A stretch of 64,000 nucleotides of DNA, taken from contig NZ_JADBEF010000001.1 of NCBI RefSeq assembly GCF_014873535.1, forward strand, positions 1,116,001 to 1,180,000, read 5' to 3'. Origin of the DNA: Nonomuraea africana (GTDB lineage Bacteria; Actinomycetota; Actinomycetes; Streptosporangiales; Streptosporangiaceae). The notes beneath the pieces were generated by a model. That model did no database searches. It saw only the letters and a list, made by a program, of their open reading frames with translations, and was not told the DNA's origin. The translations under genes and the position numbers were made by a program. Below, piece by piece: positions 16,425 to 24,167 of the stretch (the stretch's first letter is position 1; each line of letters opens with the position of its first letter).

Positions 16425-16458
16425 AGAGCCCCTAACCACTCCTCGGGTTAGGGGCTCT
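16425..16458. terminator. Hairpin terminator between primase and 55-aa gene
   Basis: AGAGCCCCTAACC / GGTTAGGGGCTCT forms a 13-bp stem with a short loop, followed on the plus strand by TTTGTTGT. It lies just past the 55-aa gene on the minus strand and may separate the integrase/excisionase unit from the replication unit. Confidence 0.75.
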
Positions 16459-16472
16459 TTGTTGTGTGAGTG

Positions 16473-16640
16473 CTAGTTGTATTGAGCTTGTTTCGCGTAC
16501 GTCTTCCTTATTACTTCGTATGCTTCTTCGCGAGTCGTCTTGATAGCTTCCTCAAGCCGTAACAGTTCTTCGCGATAGCTAGCAGTCTCAGAGTCTTCGG
16601 TTGTCTTGAGGATTTGCTCTAAGTTGTGTTCCATGAACAT
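16473..16640 (-). CDS. Small acidic helical protein, 55 aa
   Basis: The ATG start is preceded by GAGAAGAG. The product MFMEHNLEQILKTTEDSE continues as one long charged helix (YREELLRLEEAIKTTREEAYEVIRKTYAKQ), probably a coiled coil. It is too short to assign. Codon use and strand agree with its element neighbours, and it sits between the excisionase-like gene and the primase gene, so it may be a regulator or accessory factor of either. Confidence 0.55.
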   Translation of the reverse strand: MFMEHNLEQILKTTEDSETASYREELLRLEEAIKTTREEAYEVIRKTYAKQAQYN

Positions 16641-16680
16641 AGCTACTCTTCTCGCTTGGCTTAGTGTCTTCTGCTAGCCG

Positions 16681-16950
16681 TTACACGTAGCGTTCGTCTT
16701 CCCATGCTTCTACATCGCTTAGCTTGTAATGCACTTCCCTGCCTACTGCTATACGTCTAGGCGCTCGCCCTATCGAGTTCCAGTAGTAGACAGTCCTAAG
16801 AGGTACTCCTAATCGCTTAGCTAACTGCCTAGTAGTTAAGTGCCTCTCTTCCAAGGCCCAGTCACTCCCGTTCGATCTTGAATGGATTCGGACCGATACC
16901 GCCAGGCTACGATTTATTGATGGACTTTCGCAAACGGGCAGCTCAGCCAA
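16681..16950 (-). CDS. Excisionase-like MerR/HTH_17 DNA-binding protein
   Basis: The core reads LTTRQLAKRLGVPLRTVYYWNSIGRAPRRIAVGREVHYKLSDVEAWEDERYV. This is a helix-turn-helix with the short wing of phage excisionases (DNA-binding domain, excisionase family). The frame opens at a TTG (89 aa). The conserved part begins near residue 33, where another TTG preceded by GGGAG (16854) would give 57 aa, and the shorter form may be the real one. Position next to the serine integrase fits a recombination directionality or regulatory role. Serine-integrase directionality factors are not a single family, so the exact function is inferred. Confidence 0.75.
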   Translation of the reverse strand: MAELPVCESPSINRSLAVSVRIHSRSNGSDWALEERHLTTRQLAKRLGVPLRTVYYWNSIGRAPRRIAVGREVHYKLSDVEAWEDERYV

Positions 16951-16979
16951 TGAATTGATGTTGATCTAAGATCCATTGA

Positions 16980-17120
16980 TCATGCCGCTTCCTTCTCTAT
17001 CTGAGACATATCTCCAAAGATGGCCTTAAGCCTACTAACCTGTCGTGCTGATAACGGGGGAGCGTCTTCCACTAACTCAGCCGCTAAGCGCTCCATCACT
17101 TCCTCAATGTTTAAACTCAC
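16980..17120 (-). CDS. Small element protein, 46 aa, upstream of the excisionase-like gene
   Basis: The GTG start is preceded by TAGGAGTG at good spacing. The product VSLNIEEVMERLAAELVEDA continues PPLSARQVSRLKAIFGDMSQIEKEAA and ends 29 bp before the excisionase-like frame. SARQVSRLKAIFG resembles a short HTH-like helix pair, but no family is recognised. Ribosome site, strand and codon use make it a credible gene. Confidence 0.6.
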   Translation of the reverse strand: MSLNIEEVMERLAAELVEDAPPLSARQVSRLKAIFGDMSQIEKEAA

Positions 17121-17141
17121 GTAGTCACTCCTAGATAGCAA

Positions 17142-17169
17142 AAAGTCGCCGAATCACTTCGGCGACTTT
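17142..17169 (-). terminator. Terminator downstream of the integrase gene
   Basis: AAAGTCGCCGAA / TTCGGCGACTTT with a TCAC loop forms a perfect 12-bp stem followed by Us on the minus strand. It begins 24 bp beyond the integrase stop codon. Confidence 0.88.
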
Positions 17170-17193
17170 CGTATATGGGGTTGTGCCTAACGA

Positions 17194-18705
17194 TTACTCG
17201 TTAACCCACTCAAACGCGATACGTTCTCTGAGCATGTACTCTATCTGCTCATCCGTCTTGTGCTGACCTAGTGTCTTAGTCTTACGAATACGGATGCTCT
17301 TAAAGAGCGTCCGTAGTACGTCACGCTGTGCAGGTATGTCGAGAGCCATCCATCTAGTCCTAATGGTGGCTAGGTTGCCTCTAGCGTCTCTCGTAAGGTC
17401 CTCTAGTACCTTAGGGATGGTTACTGGCCGTAGAGTTTCCTCAAGCTCAGCTATGCGGGGAAGTAGCTTCTTCTCTTTCACACTGAAAGCTCGGAGCGAG
17501 ATTTCCTCGCTCTCCATCATGTCTAGTGCTTCCTGGTAGCTCGCTCTAAGCTTCTCTAGCTCAATAGCGAGATCCTTTTTGGTGTCATCGTGCTTAGTAA
17601 GCAGCTCGAAGATATCTTTCTTAGCGAGACGCTGACAGACTAGATGGCCGATGAACATGTCTGTCCAGTCCATGCGGATTGTGACGCATCCTTTAGGCCC
17701 GTTGCACCGATAGCGATTAACCTCTCTACCTCCCAAGCGAGCGAGATATGCGCCGCATACGTCGCAGGTGCCGAAGAACGCTAGGAGGTACTTAGCCCGC
17801 CCTGGTCTAGTGGTCTTACGGCTCGGGTCTGCTAGAAGGTTACGAGCCTTCCAGAAGAGTTCTTCATCTACGATTGCTGGCCAGTCGCCTTTTACTAGAA
17901 CTTCTTTGCCGTCTTCCTCATACGCGCGCTTGCCTATGTAGACAGCGTTAGTGCAGATGCGCCTAAGCATGGCAGGGGACCATAGTGCCGGTCCTTTAGA
18001 CCTATGATGCGGCGTAAGGCCCTGAGCCACCGATGGACTTGGAACTCCTCGTTCGTTCAGATCCCGAGCTATGGCTATAAGTGGATGAGAAGAGGCAACC
18101 CGCGTGATCACCTCCACTACGATTTGTGCTTGCTCGGGTACGGGTACGCGAGTCTTCTCGACCTGACGAGGGTCGTCAGGTTTTGGTACCGCCCTAGACT
18201 CGTAACCGTAGGCAGGGCGTGAATGCGGTCTCCCCGCTCTTTTGCTAGCTTCCATGTTTCTGCTTACGCGCTTGCGAATCTTGCGGCTTTCCTTCTCACT
18301 GTCTAGGCCATCCTCCATAAGTGCGACCCAGTCTCTATCGTCGTTTGGGTCGTACGTACGGTTGTCGGCAGTGATGTGAATAAGAGTTTTGCTGTATGCG
18401 CACAGCTCTACTAGTGCTGCCCACTCATAGAGCTTGCGCCATGCTCTAGACGTTTCCCACAAAATGAGAACGTCTAAGGATTGTGACTCTAGTAGTTCCT
18501 CCAGCCGTCGCCAGTCTGGGCGCTCTTTAGTTGAGTATCGAGATGCACTGATGTTGTTATCCCGGAACCTACGACTAAGAGGAAGGTCCCAGTTGTTAGC
18601 GCTTGCTGCCTTAGCGTTAAGCTCATCTTGTTCATCCACTGAACGTTCATCAAAACGCTTGCCGTGCGAGTCGGAGCGTCGAGAGTAAGAGGCAGCTTTG
18701 ATCAC
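17194..18705 (-). CDS. int: Large serine recombinase (integrase)
   Basis: The protein has 503 aa from a GTG start about 45 bp from attR. The resolvase domain begins AASYSRRSDSHG; the Y-x-R-x-S pattern places the nucleophile at Ser11. It continues with VDEQDELN and the LILWETSRAWR catalytic-Arg region. The recombinase domain follows (RPAYGYES, IARDLNERGVPSP, MLRRICTNAVYIG). A zinc ribbon (CDVCG ... CNGPKGC, about 315-340) precedes a coiled-coil region (about 380-440) and a C-terminal DNA-binding part. It would recombine attP with a 24-bp-like site in the peptidase gene. Adjacent attachment site and gene order are typical for this class. Confidence 0.93.
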   Translation of the reverse strand: MIKAASYSRRSDSHGKRFDERSVDEQDELNAKAASANNWDLPLSRRFRDNNISASRYSTKERPDWRRLEELLESQSLDVLILWETSRAWRKLYEWAALVELCAYSKTLIHITADNRTYDPNDDRDWVALMEDGLDSEKESRKIRKRVSRNMEASKRAGRPHSRPAYGYESRAVPKPDDPRQVEKTRVPVPEQAQIVVEVITRVASSHPLIAIARDLNERGVPSPSVAQGLTPHHRSKGPALWSPAMLRRICTNAVYIGKRAYEEDGKEVLVKGDWPAIVDEELFWKARNLLADPSRKTTRPGRAKYLLAFFGTCDVCGAYLARLGGREVNRYRCNGPKGCVTIRMDWTDMFIGHLVCQRLAKKDIFELLTKHDDTKKDLAIELEKLRASYQEALDMMESEEISLRAFSVKEKKLLPRIAELEETLRPVTIPKVLEDLTRDARGNLATIRTRWMALDIPAQRDVLRTLFKSIRIRKTKTLGQHKTDEQIEYMLRERIAFEWVNE

Positions 18706-18748
18706 AAACCCAGTGTACCAGTGTCGTACCCCCTACCGAAAGGCGAGA

Positions 18749-18772
18749 GTCCTGCCCTTCCTCGCCCAGCAC
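18749..18772. other. attR (right element/host junction)
   Basis: This matches attL 9846-9869 at 19 of 24 positions. To the right the ancestral peptidase codons resume; to the left is element sequence leading to the integrase start. The repeat-to-repeat distance is 8,903 bp. Confidence 0.75.
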
Positions 18773-18810
18773 GTGCTCGGCCAGGAGTGGAAGCGGCCGG
18801 AGTCGGTGGC

Positions 18811-18814
<4 letters not shown>
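18749..18814 (+). pseudogene. Displaced 3' end of the S9 peptidase gene
   Basis: The plus-strand frame reads VLPFLAQHVLGQEWKRPESVA followed by TGA. It aligns with the interrupted peptidase ([13 protein letters not shown]), is GC-rich like the host, and lacks its own start. It is the ancestral C-terminus cut off by the insertion. Its TGA shares four bases (GTGA) with the inositol monophosphatase start codon, showing the two genes were an overlapping operon. Confidence 0.9.
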
Positions 18815-19614
<800 letters not shown>

Positions 19615-19650
19615 GCGCCCGCGGCGAGCCGCGAACGCGAACAGGAACGG

Positions 19651-19684
19651 GAACGGCCGGAGCCCTCGGGGGCCCCGGCCGTTC
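19651..19684. terminator. GC-rich hairpin, probable terminator
   Basis: GAACGGCCGG / CCGGCCGTTC forms a perfect 10-bp stem with a GC-rich loop, lying between the convergent phosphatase and the 54-aa gene. No clear U-run follows, as is common in actinomycetes. Confidence 0.6.
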
Positions 19685-19719
19685 GCGTCATCGTGCGGTT
19701 CGGCGCTTCATTGTGCGGT

Positions 19720-19884
19720 TCAGCGCGGCAGCAGGACGCCGTGCTCGTCCGCGAGGCGGCGCAGATCCTCGATCTCCGCGGTGAGGGTGTCGGCGAGGTA
19801 GTCGTCGCCGACGGACCTCGCCTCGTCGAGACCCTTCTTGGCCTGGCAGAGGCGGCGTTCGATCGTGGTCGTGAACTCGCCCAT
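19720..19884 (-). CDS. Small conserved hypothetical protein, 54 aa
   Basis: The ATG beginning MGEFTTTIERRLCQAKKGLDE has a GAGAGAGAAGGTGAG ribosome region. The rest is helical and acidic (ARSVGDDYLADTLTAEIEDLRRLADEHGV). Short proteins of this look occur in many actinomycetes, but I cannot assign a function. It is convergent with the phosphatase gene and divergent from the response-regulator gene. Confidence 0.65.
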   Translation of the reverse strand: MGEFTTTIERRLCQAKKGLDEARSVGDDYLADTLTAEIEDLRRLADEHGVLLPR

Positions 19885-20115
19885 CTCACCTTCTCTCTCA
19901 GCAACATCACGGGGGGCGCCAAGCGTGCGGTCACAGGGGTTCCAGGGCACGCGGCGTTGGGTGTCCCGCGGGTCTACCCACAACCGCCGCGGTCCGAAAC
20001 CTCCGATTCGCTGTGCCCTGCGTCACGGTCGCGCCGTCGATGGCTTACCGTGCGTTTATCGGGGATGTGGTGAAAATGGGGCCACATTCAAATGTGGGGA
20101 GAGGTGCCAGAAGCC

Positions 20116-20769
20116 GTGCGGGTGCTGGTGGTTGAGGACGAGCGGGTGCTCGCCGACGCGATCGCGACGGGGCTCCGTCGCGAGGCCATGGCCGTCGACG
20201 TGGCCTACGACGGCGGAACGGCGCTGGAGAAGACCTCCTACATCGACTACGACGTGATCGTGCTGGACAGGGACCTGCCCGTGGTGCACGGCGACGAGGT
20301 GGCGCGCAGGCTGGTCTCCGAGCGCAGCGCCTCGCGCATCCTCATGCTGACGGCCGCGGGCGACGTCGACGACAAGGTCGAGGGGCTCGGCCTCGGCGCC
20401 GACGACTACCTGGCCAAGCCGTTCGTCTTCATCGAGCTGGTCGCCAGGGTGCGGGCGCTGGGCCGCAGGTCGGCCCCCGCGCTGCCGCCCGTGCTGGAAA
20501 GGGCGGGCGTGCGGCTCGACCCCGGCAAGCGGCTGGTGGAGCGCGACGGCAAGGAGATCGTGCTGACCAAGAAGGAGTTCGCGGTCCTTGAGGAGCTGCT
20601 GCGGGCCGACGGCGCCGTGGTCAGCCAGGAGGACCTGCTGGACAAGGCGTGGGACGAGAACATCGACCCGTTCACCAACGTCGTGCGCGTCACCATGATG
20701 ACGCTGCGCAAGAAGCTGGGCGAGCCGCAGGTGATCGAGACCGTTCCGGGAGTGGGATACAAGTTGTGA
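20116..20769 (+). CDS. OmpR-family response regulator
   Basis: The protein has 217 aa. The GTG beginning VRVLVVEDERV is preferred, with GGAGAGG upstream. The receiver domain (1-120) has acidic residues E7/D8, phosphoacceptor D51 in VIVLDRDLP, and the Lys in DDYLAKPF. The C-terminal winged helix (about 125-217) is OmpR/PhoB type (EIVLTKKEFAVLEELLRADG, VTMMTLRKKLGEPQVIETVPGVGYKL). The stop codon overlaps the histidine kinase start (GTGA), so the pair is translationally coupled. Target genes are unknown. Confidence 0.93.
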   Translation: MRVLVVEDERVLADAIATGLRREAMAVDVAYDGGTALEKTSYIDYDVIVLDRDLPVVHGDEVARRLVSERSASRILMLTAAGDVDDKVEGLGLGADDYLAKPFVFIELVARVRALGRRSAPALPPVLERAGVRLDPGKRLVERDGKEIVLTKKEFAVLEELLRADGAVVSQEDLLDKAWDENIDPFTNVVRVTMMTLRKKLGEPQVIETVPGVGYKL

Positions 20770-22076
20770 GCGAGAAGCCGGATCGCCCGGCCGTGCCGAC
20801 CCATCCGATGATCAGCCCGCACTCGGAGCGGAGCAGCATGACGACGGCGCGGAAGGAGCAGCTGGACGCCGAGGGCGGCTGGGGCGGCCTGCCGCCCATC
20901 CACCCTCCCGGCGATGAGACGCTCGGCGAGCGGATCAGGGTCATGCGCGACAGGGTGAGCATCCGGTGGCGGCTCACCCTCACCTACGGCGCGCTGTTCT
21001 TCATGGCGGGCGCCGTGCTGCTGGCGGCGATGTACCTGATCGTCAGGTCGGTGCTCGACAGCCTCTCCTTCACGCTGAGGCTGCCCTCCGGCTCGCCGCC
21101 CTGGCTGGGCGACTGGCTCGAGCAGCAGTCGGAGCTGCTGGCCAACAACAACACCAACGCGGTGCTGGAGTACCTCGTCAGGCAGTCGGTGATGGTGCTG
21201 ATCGGGGTCGGGATCCTGGCGCTGATCCTCGGCTACTTCGTGGCCGACAGGGCGCTGCGGCCCGTCGCGCAGATGACCGCGACCGCGAAGAAGCTCTCCG
21301 AGAGCAACCTCGCCCACCAGCGCATCGACCTGAAGGGGCCGCAGGACGAGCTCAAGGAGCTGGCCGACACCTTCGACGCCATGCTGACCAGGCTCAACGT
21401 CGCCTTCGACACCCAGCGCAGGTTCGTCGCCAACGCCTCGCACGAGCTGCGCACGCCCCTCACGATCAACAGGACGGTCCTGGAGATCGCCCTGTCCGAC
21501 CCCGAGGCGTCGGCGGACCTGAAGGCGCTGGGCCGTACCCTCCTCGAGGTCAACGCCCGCAACGAGAAGCTGATCGAGGGCCTGCTGCTGCTGGCCCGCA
21601 GCGAGCGCGAGCTGGCCGTGCGCAAGCCCGTGGACGTGAGGGAGGTCGCGCGGACCGCCGTGGAGCAGCTGGCGCCCTTCGCCGCCGACAACGGCGTCAC
21701 CGTCACGACCGAGCTGTCGGAGGCGCCCACGGTGGGGGATCCGGTGCTGCTGGAGCGCTCCATCAGCAACCTGGTGGAGAACGCCGTCAAGTACAACGTG
21801 CAAGAAAACGGAAAAGTCTGGATCCGTACGGGAATGGTGGACGGGGCACTGGTTGTTCAGGTGGCCAACACGGGACAGCATGTCCCGGCGTACGAGGTGA
21901 ACAGCCTGTTCGAGCCCTTCAGACGGCTCCACGCCGACCGCGTGGACTCGGCGAAGGGATCGGGTCTCGGCCTGTCCATCGTCCGCGCGGTCGTGCAGGC
22001 CCACGGCGGAAACGTGGCCGCGGTCCCGCGCGACGGCGGAGGACTTGTCGTGACCATTCGACTTCCCGGGCGGTAG
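20766..22076 (+). CDS. Membrane sensor histidine kinase
   Basis: The protein has 436 aa from a GTG overlapping the regulator stop codon. A cytosolic N-terminal segment of about 60 residues precedes TM1 (LTYGALFFMAGAVLLAAMYLIV). A short extracytoplasmic loop of about 60 residues and TM2 (VMVLIGVGILALILGYFVA) follow, then a HAMP domain. The phosphoaccepting His lies in FVANASHELRTPL. ATPase boxes are SISNLVENAVKYN (N box) and GSGLGLSIV (G2). The small external loop suggests it senses envelope stress or membrane-proximal signals, which is inference. It phosphorylates the adjacent OmpR-type regulator. Confidence 0.93.
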   Translation: MSEKPDRPAVPTHPMISPHSERSSMTTARKEQLDAEGGWGGLPPIHPPGDETLGERIRVMRDRVSIRWRLTLTYGALFFMAGAVLLAAMYLIVRSVLDSLSFTLRLPSGSPPWLGDWLEQQSELLANNNTNAVLEYLVRQSVMVLIGVGILALILGYFVADRALRPVAQMTATAKKLSESNLAHQRIDLKGPQDELKELADTFDAMLTRLNVAFDTQRRFVANASHELRTPLTINRTVLEIALSDPEASADLKALGRTLLEVNARNEKLIEGLLLLARSERELAVRKPVDVREVARTAVEQLAPFAADNGVTVTTELSEAPTVGDPVLLERSISNLVENAVKYNVQENGKVWIRTGMVDGALVVQVANTGQHVPAYEVNSLFEPFRRLHADRVDSAKGSGLGLSIVRAVVQAHGGNVAAVPRDGGGLVVTIRLPGR

Positions 22077-22361
22077 TCCGGCGTGTTGATCTGACGGGGG
22101 AGTCTCGTTCACGCCGTACATGTGGTTGGATGTGCCGTCGAACACGGTGGTGCATGCCGCCAATGCTGTGTGTTTCGCCATATTTGGCTAACCACGGGCC
22201 GTTGGTAGCGCGCCCCTTCGTGTAGGGAGGTTCAGTGGCCGTTCCCGCGGGGTACCGATGCACAAATCTCCCTGACGGAATCGGGCACAAGATGGGCCTC
22301 TCGGACGTTAGACACGCGCGACGAGCGCGAAACCATAGATGAGGGGGATGGAGCGAGCACC

Positions 22362-22661
22362 ATGGCTACCGACTACGACAGCCCGCGCAAGACCGATGAC
22401 GACCTGGGGGAGGACAGCCTCCAGGAACTCCAGGCGCGGCGCACGGACAAGTCATCCGGCAGCATCGACATCGACGAGACGGACCTGGCCGAGTCGCTCG
22501 AGCTGCCCGGCGCGGACCTGTCGAACGAGGAGCTGTCCCTGAGGGTGATCCCTCGTCAGGCCGACGAGTTCACCTGCTCACGGTGCTTCCTGGTGCACCA
22601 CCGCAGCCAGCTGGCCTCCGAGAGGAACGGGCAGCAGGTCTGCAGGGAGTGCGCCGCCTGA
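22362..22661 (+). CDS. DUF4193 family protein
   Basis: The protein has 99 aa (MATDYDSPRKTDDDLGEDSL). An acidic disordered N-terminus precedes a C-terminal zinc-binding module (FTCSRCFLVHHRSQL and QQVCRECAA, two CxxC pairs). This is the actinobacteria-specific DUF4193 family, also found in mycobacteria; its biochemical role is not known to me. A 285-bp non-coding leader after the kinase gene suggests its own promoter, and a GATGAGGGGGATGGAGCG purine-rich stretch precedes the ATG. Confidence 0.88.
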   Translation: MATDYDSPRKTDDDLGEDSLQELQARRTDKSSGSIDIDETDLAESLELPGADLSNEELSLRVIPRQADEFTCSRCFLVHHRSQLASERNGQQVCRECAA

Positions 22662-22679
22662 CGGAGAGGGCACCGCATC

Positions 22680-23525
22680 GTGTCATCCAAGAAAGAGGAG
22701 CGGGACGACCCTGTGATCGGCTCTGGGCCCGCAGAGTCGCCCGCTGCCTCCGCTGAGGAGAAGGACCCGAACGAGGAGGTCGGCGAGCTCGTCGGCCGGC
22801 TCGTCCAGCCGGGCGAGCTCGAGGGGGCCGAGCGGCGCAGGCTGCTCGGCCGCCTCAGCAAGGCCCTGGCCGACGGGGCCAGGAAGGCGGGCGGCTCCCG
22901 CGCCGGCAGAGGCCGCTGGATGGCCGATGTCTTCCTCAGCATCGCGCCCAGGATCCCGATCAGGGACCTGGCGACGCTGTCCGAGCACCACCACGGCCTC
23001 ACCGGCGAGCAACTGGCCGACGACCTGGTGCGCACCGCGCAGAAGGCGACGATGACGGTCGGCGCGATCGGCGGGGCCCTCGCGGCCGCCGAGTTCGCCG
23101 CCCCGCCCCTGCTGCTGTCGGCGCCCGCCCAGCTCGTCGCCGAGACGATCGTGGTGGCCGCCATCGAGGTCAAGCTCCTGGCCGAGCTGCACGCCGCCTA
23201 CGGCGTCGAGGTGCCGGGCACGGGCACGCAGCGGGCCATGGCCTTCGCCGCCGCCTGGTCCAAGCAGCGCGGCATCGATCCGCTGGCGCCCGCCTCGGTC
23301 ACGCTCGCCCTCGGCGCGGCGACCAAGACCGCGCTGCGCAACAGGCTGATGAGGACACTCGGACGGCACCTGACGACCCTCGGCCCGTTCCTGACGGGCG
23401 CGGTGGCGGGCGGGATGCTCAACAGGTTGGCGACCAAGAAGCTCGGTGACGCGGTCCGCGCCGATCTGCGCATCAAGCGGCCAGGACTCCCGCCCGCGGC
23501 CGGATCGGCCGAGATCGGGCGCTGA
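22680..23525 (+). CDS. Conserved actinobacterial protein of unknown function
   Basis: The protein has 281 aa from a GTG start, 18 bp after the DUF4193 gene. The N-terminus (1-40) is charged and disordered. The middle is helical (PIRDLATLSEHHHGLTGEQLADDLVRTAQKAT). Residues about 120-175 include hydrophobic stretches (MTVGAIGGALAAAEFAAPPLLLSAPAQLVAETIVVAAIEVKLLAELHA). A C-terminal hydrophobic hairpin includes FLTGAVAGGMLNRLATKKLG. It is probably membrane-associated, and the EcsC-like pattern is only a resemblance. Spacing suggests an operon with DUF4193. Confidence 0.7.
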   Translation: MSSKKEERDDPVIGSGPAESPAASAEEKDPNEEVGELVGRLVQPGELEGAERRRLLGRLSKALADGARKAGGSRAGRGRWMADVFLSIAPRIPIRDLATLSEHHHGLTGEQLADDLVRTAQKATMTVGAIGGALAAAEFAAPPLLLSAPAQLVAETIVVAAIEVKLLAELHAAYGVEVPGTGTQRAMAFAAAWSKQRGIDPLAPASVTLALGAATKTALRNRLMRTLGRHLTTLGPFLTGAVAGGMLNRLATKKLGDAVRADLRIKRPGLPPAAGSAEIGR

Positions 23526-23566
23526 CGTGTCAGGGCGGCGGGCCCTCCCCCGGCCCGCCGCCGGGC

Positions 23567-24163
23567 TCAGCGGGTGCGCAGCCCGTCGAAGGCGATCTTG
23601 ACGATGGCGTCGGCCAGGTCCTCCGCCGACCCGCCGCGCGAAGGCTGGTACCACTCGGTGATCGAGTTGACGGTGCCGAACAGCAGCCTCGTCACGAGTG
23701 CGGGGTCGACATCAGGCCGCACGTGCCCCTCCGCCGCCGCCGCCTTCACCAGGCCGCTGACGAACCTGTCGAACTCCCTGCGCCGCTCCAGCGCGTGCTG
23801 CTCGGTGACGCTGTTGCCGCGCACCCGCAGCAGCAGCGTCACGTACGGCAGGCGCTCCACGAGGATCGACACGCTTCGCCGTACCACCCACTCCAGCCTG
23901 GCGATGGCCGGGCCCGAGGTGGCCCGGTCGTCGGCGACCATCGTGAACAGCCCGTCGAGCGCCCGGTCCAGGGCCCGCGCGAGCAGCTGCTCCTTGCCGG
24001 GGACGTGGTAGTAGATCGCCGACTTCGTCATGCCGAGCGCGCGGGCGAGGTCCTCCATGCTGGTGCCGTCGTACCCGCGCTCGTTGAAGACCGCCACGGC
24101 CGTGTGCAGCACGGACTCGGGGTCGTGCCCTCGCCCGCGCTGACGGGCTGGAGTGGTGGTCAT
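23567..24163 (-). CDS. TetR-family regulator, probably PaaR of phenylacetate catabolism
   Basis: The protein has 198 aa; the start is MTTTPARQRGRGHDPE. The N-terminal HTH (VLHTAVAVFNERGYDGTSMEDLARALGMTKSAIYYHVPGKEQLL) is classical TetR. The C-terminal half (about 75-198) is an acyl-CoA- or ligand-binding helical domain with NSITEWYQPSRGG near the end. It lies 4 bp downstream of paaK on the same strand. A palindrome between paaI and paaN matches the general form of PaaR operators, so control by phenylacetyl-CoA is likely. The assignment rests on context. Confidence 0.8.
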   Translation of the reverse strand: MTTTPARQRGRGHDPESVLHTAVAVFNERGYDGTSMEDLARALGMTKSAIYYHVPGKEQLLARALDRALDGLFTMVADDRATSGPAIARLEWVVRRSVSILVERLPYVTLLLRVRGNSVTEQHALERRREFDRFVSGLVKAAAAEGHVRPDVDPALVTRLLFGTVNSITEWYQPSRGGSAEDLADAIVKIAFDGLRTR

Positions 24164-24167
24164 GTCG

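Larger units (their letters stand above)
9846..18762. mobile_element. Integrated phage-satellite-like element (8,903 bp repeat to repeat) in the 3' end of the S9 peptidase gene
   Basis: The boundaries come from comparing 9846-9859 with 18749-18762, which share GTCCTG and CCTTCCT with one mismatch between them. They also come from the split peptidase reading frame. Inside, GC drops clearly and codon use changes (many Leu CTA and Arg AGA/CGT codons). Gene order from the right: serine integrase, 46-aa protein, excisionase-like HTH protein, 55-aa protein, primase-helicase, putative origin, 75-aa protein, HNH nuclease, 154-aa protein, major capsid protein, then divergent GntR regulator and two small rightward genes. 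No terminase large subunit, portal, protease, tail or lysis gene is visible. It is best described as a capsid-encoding satellite or a remnant that replicates and integrates but would need a helper. Confidence 0.85.

Noticed and set aside
9846..18772. tRNA gene as integration target
   Set aside because: No tRNA-like cloverleaf at either junction; the target is the peptidase coding sequence. I found no tRNA or rRNA gene in the window.
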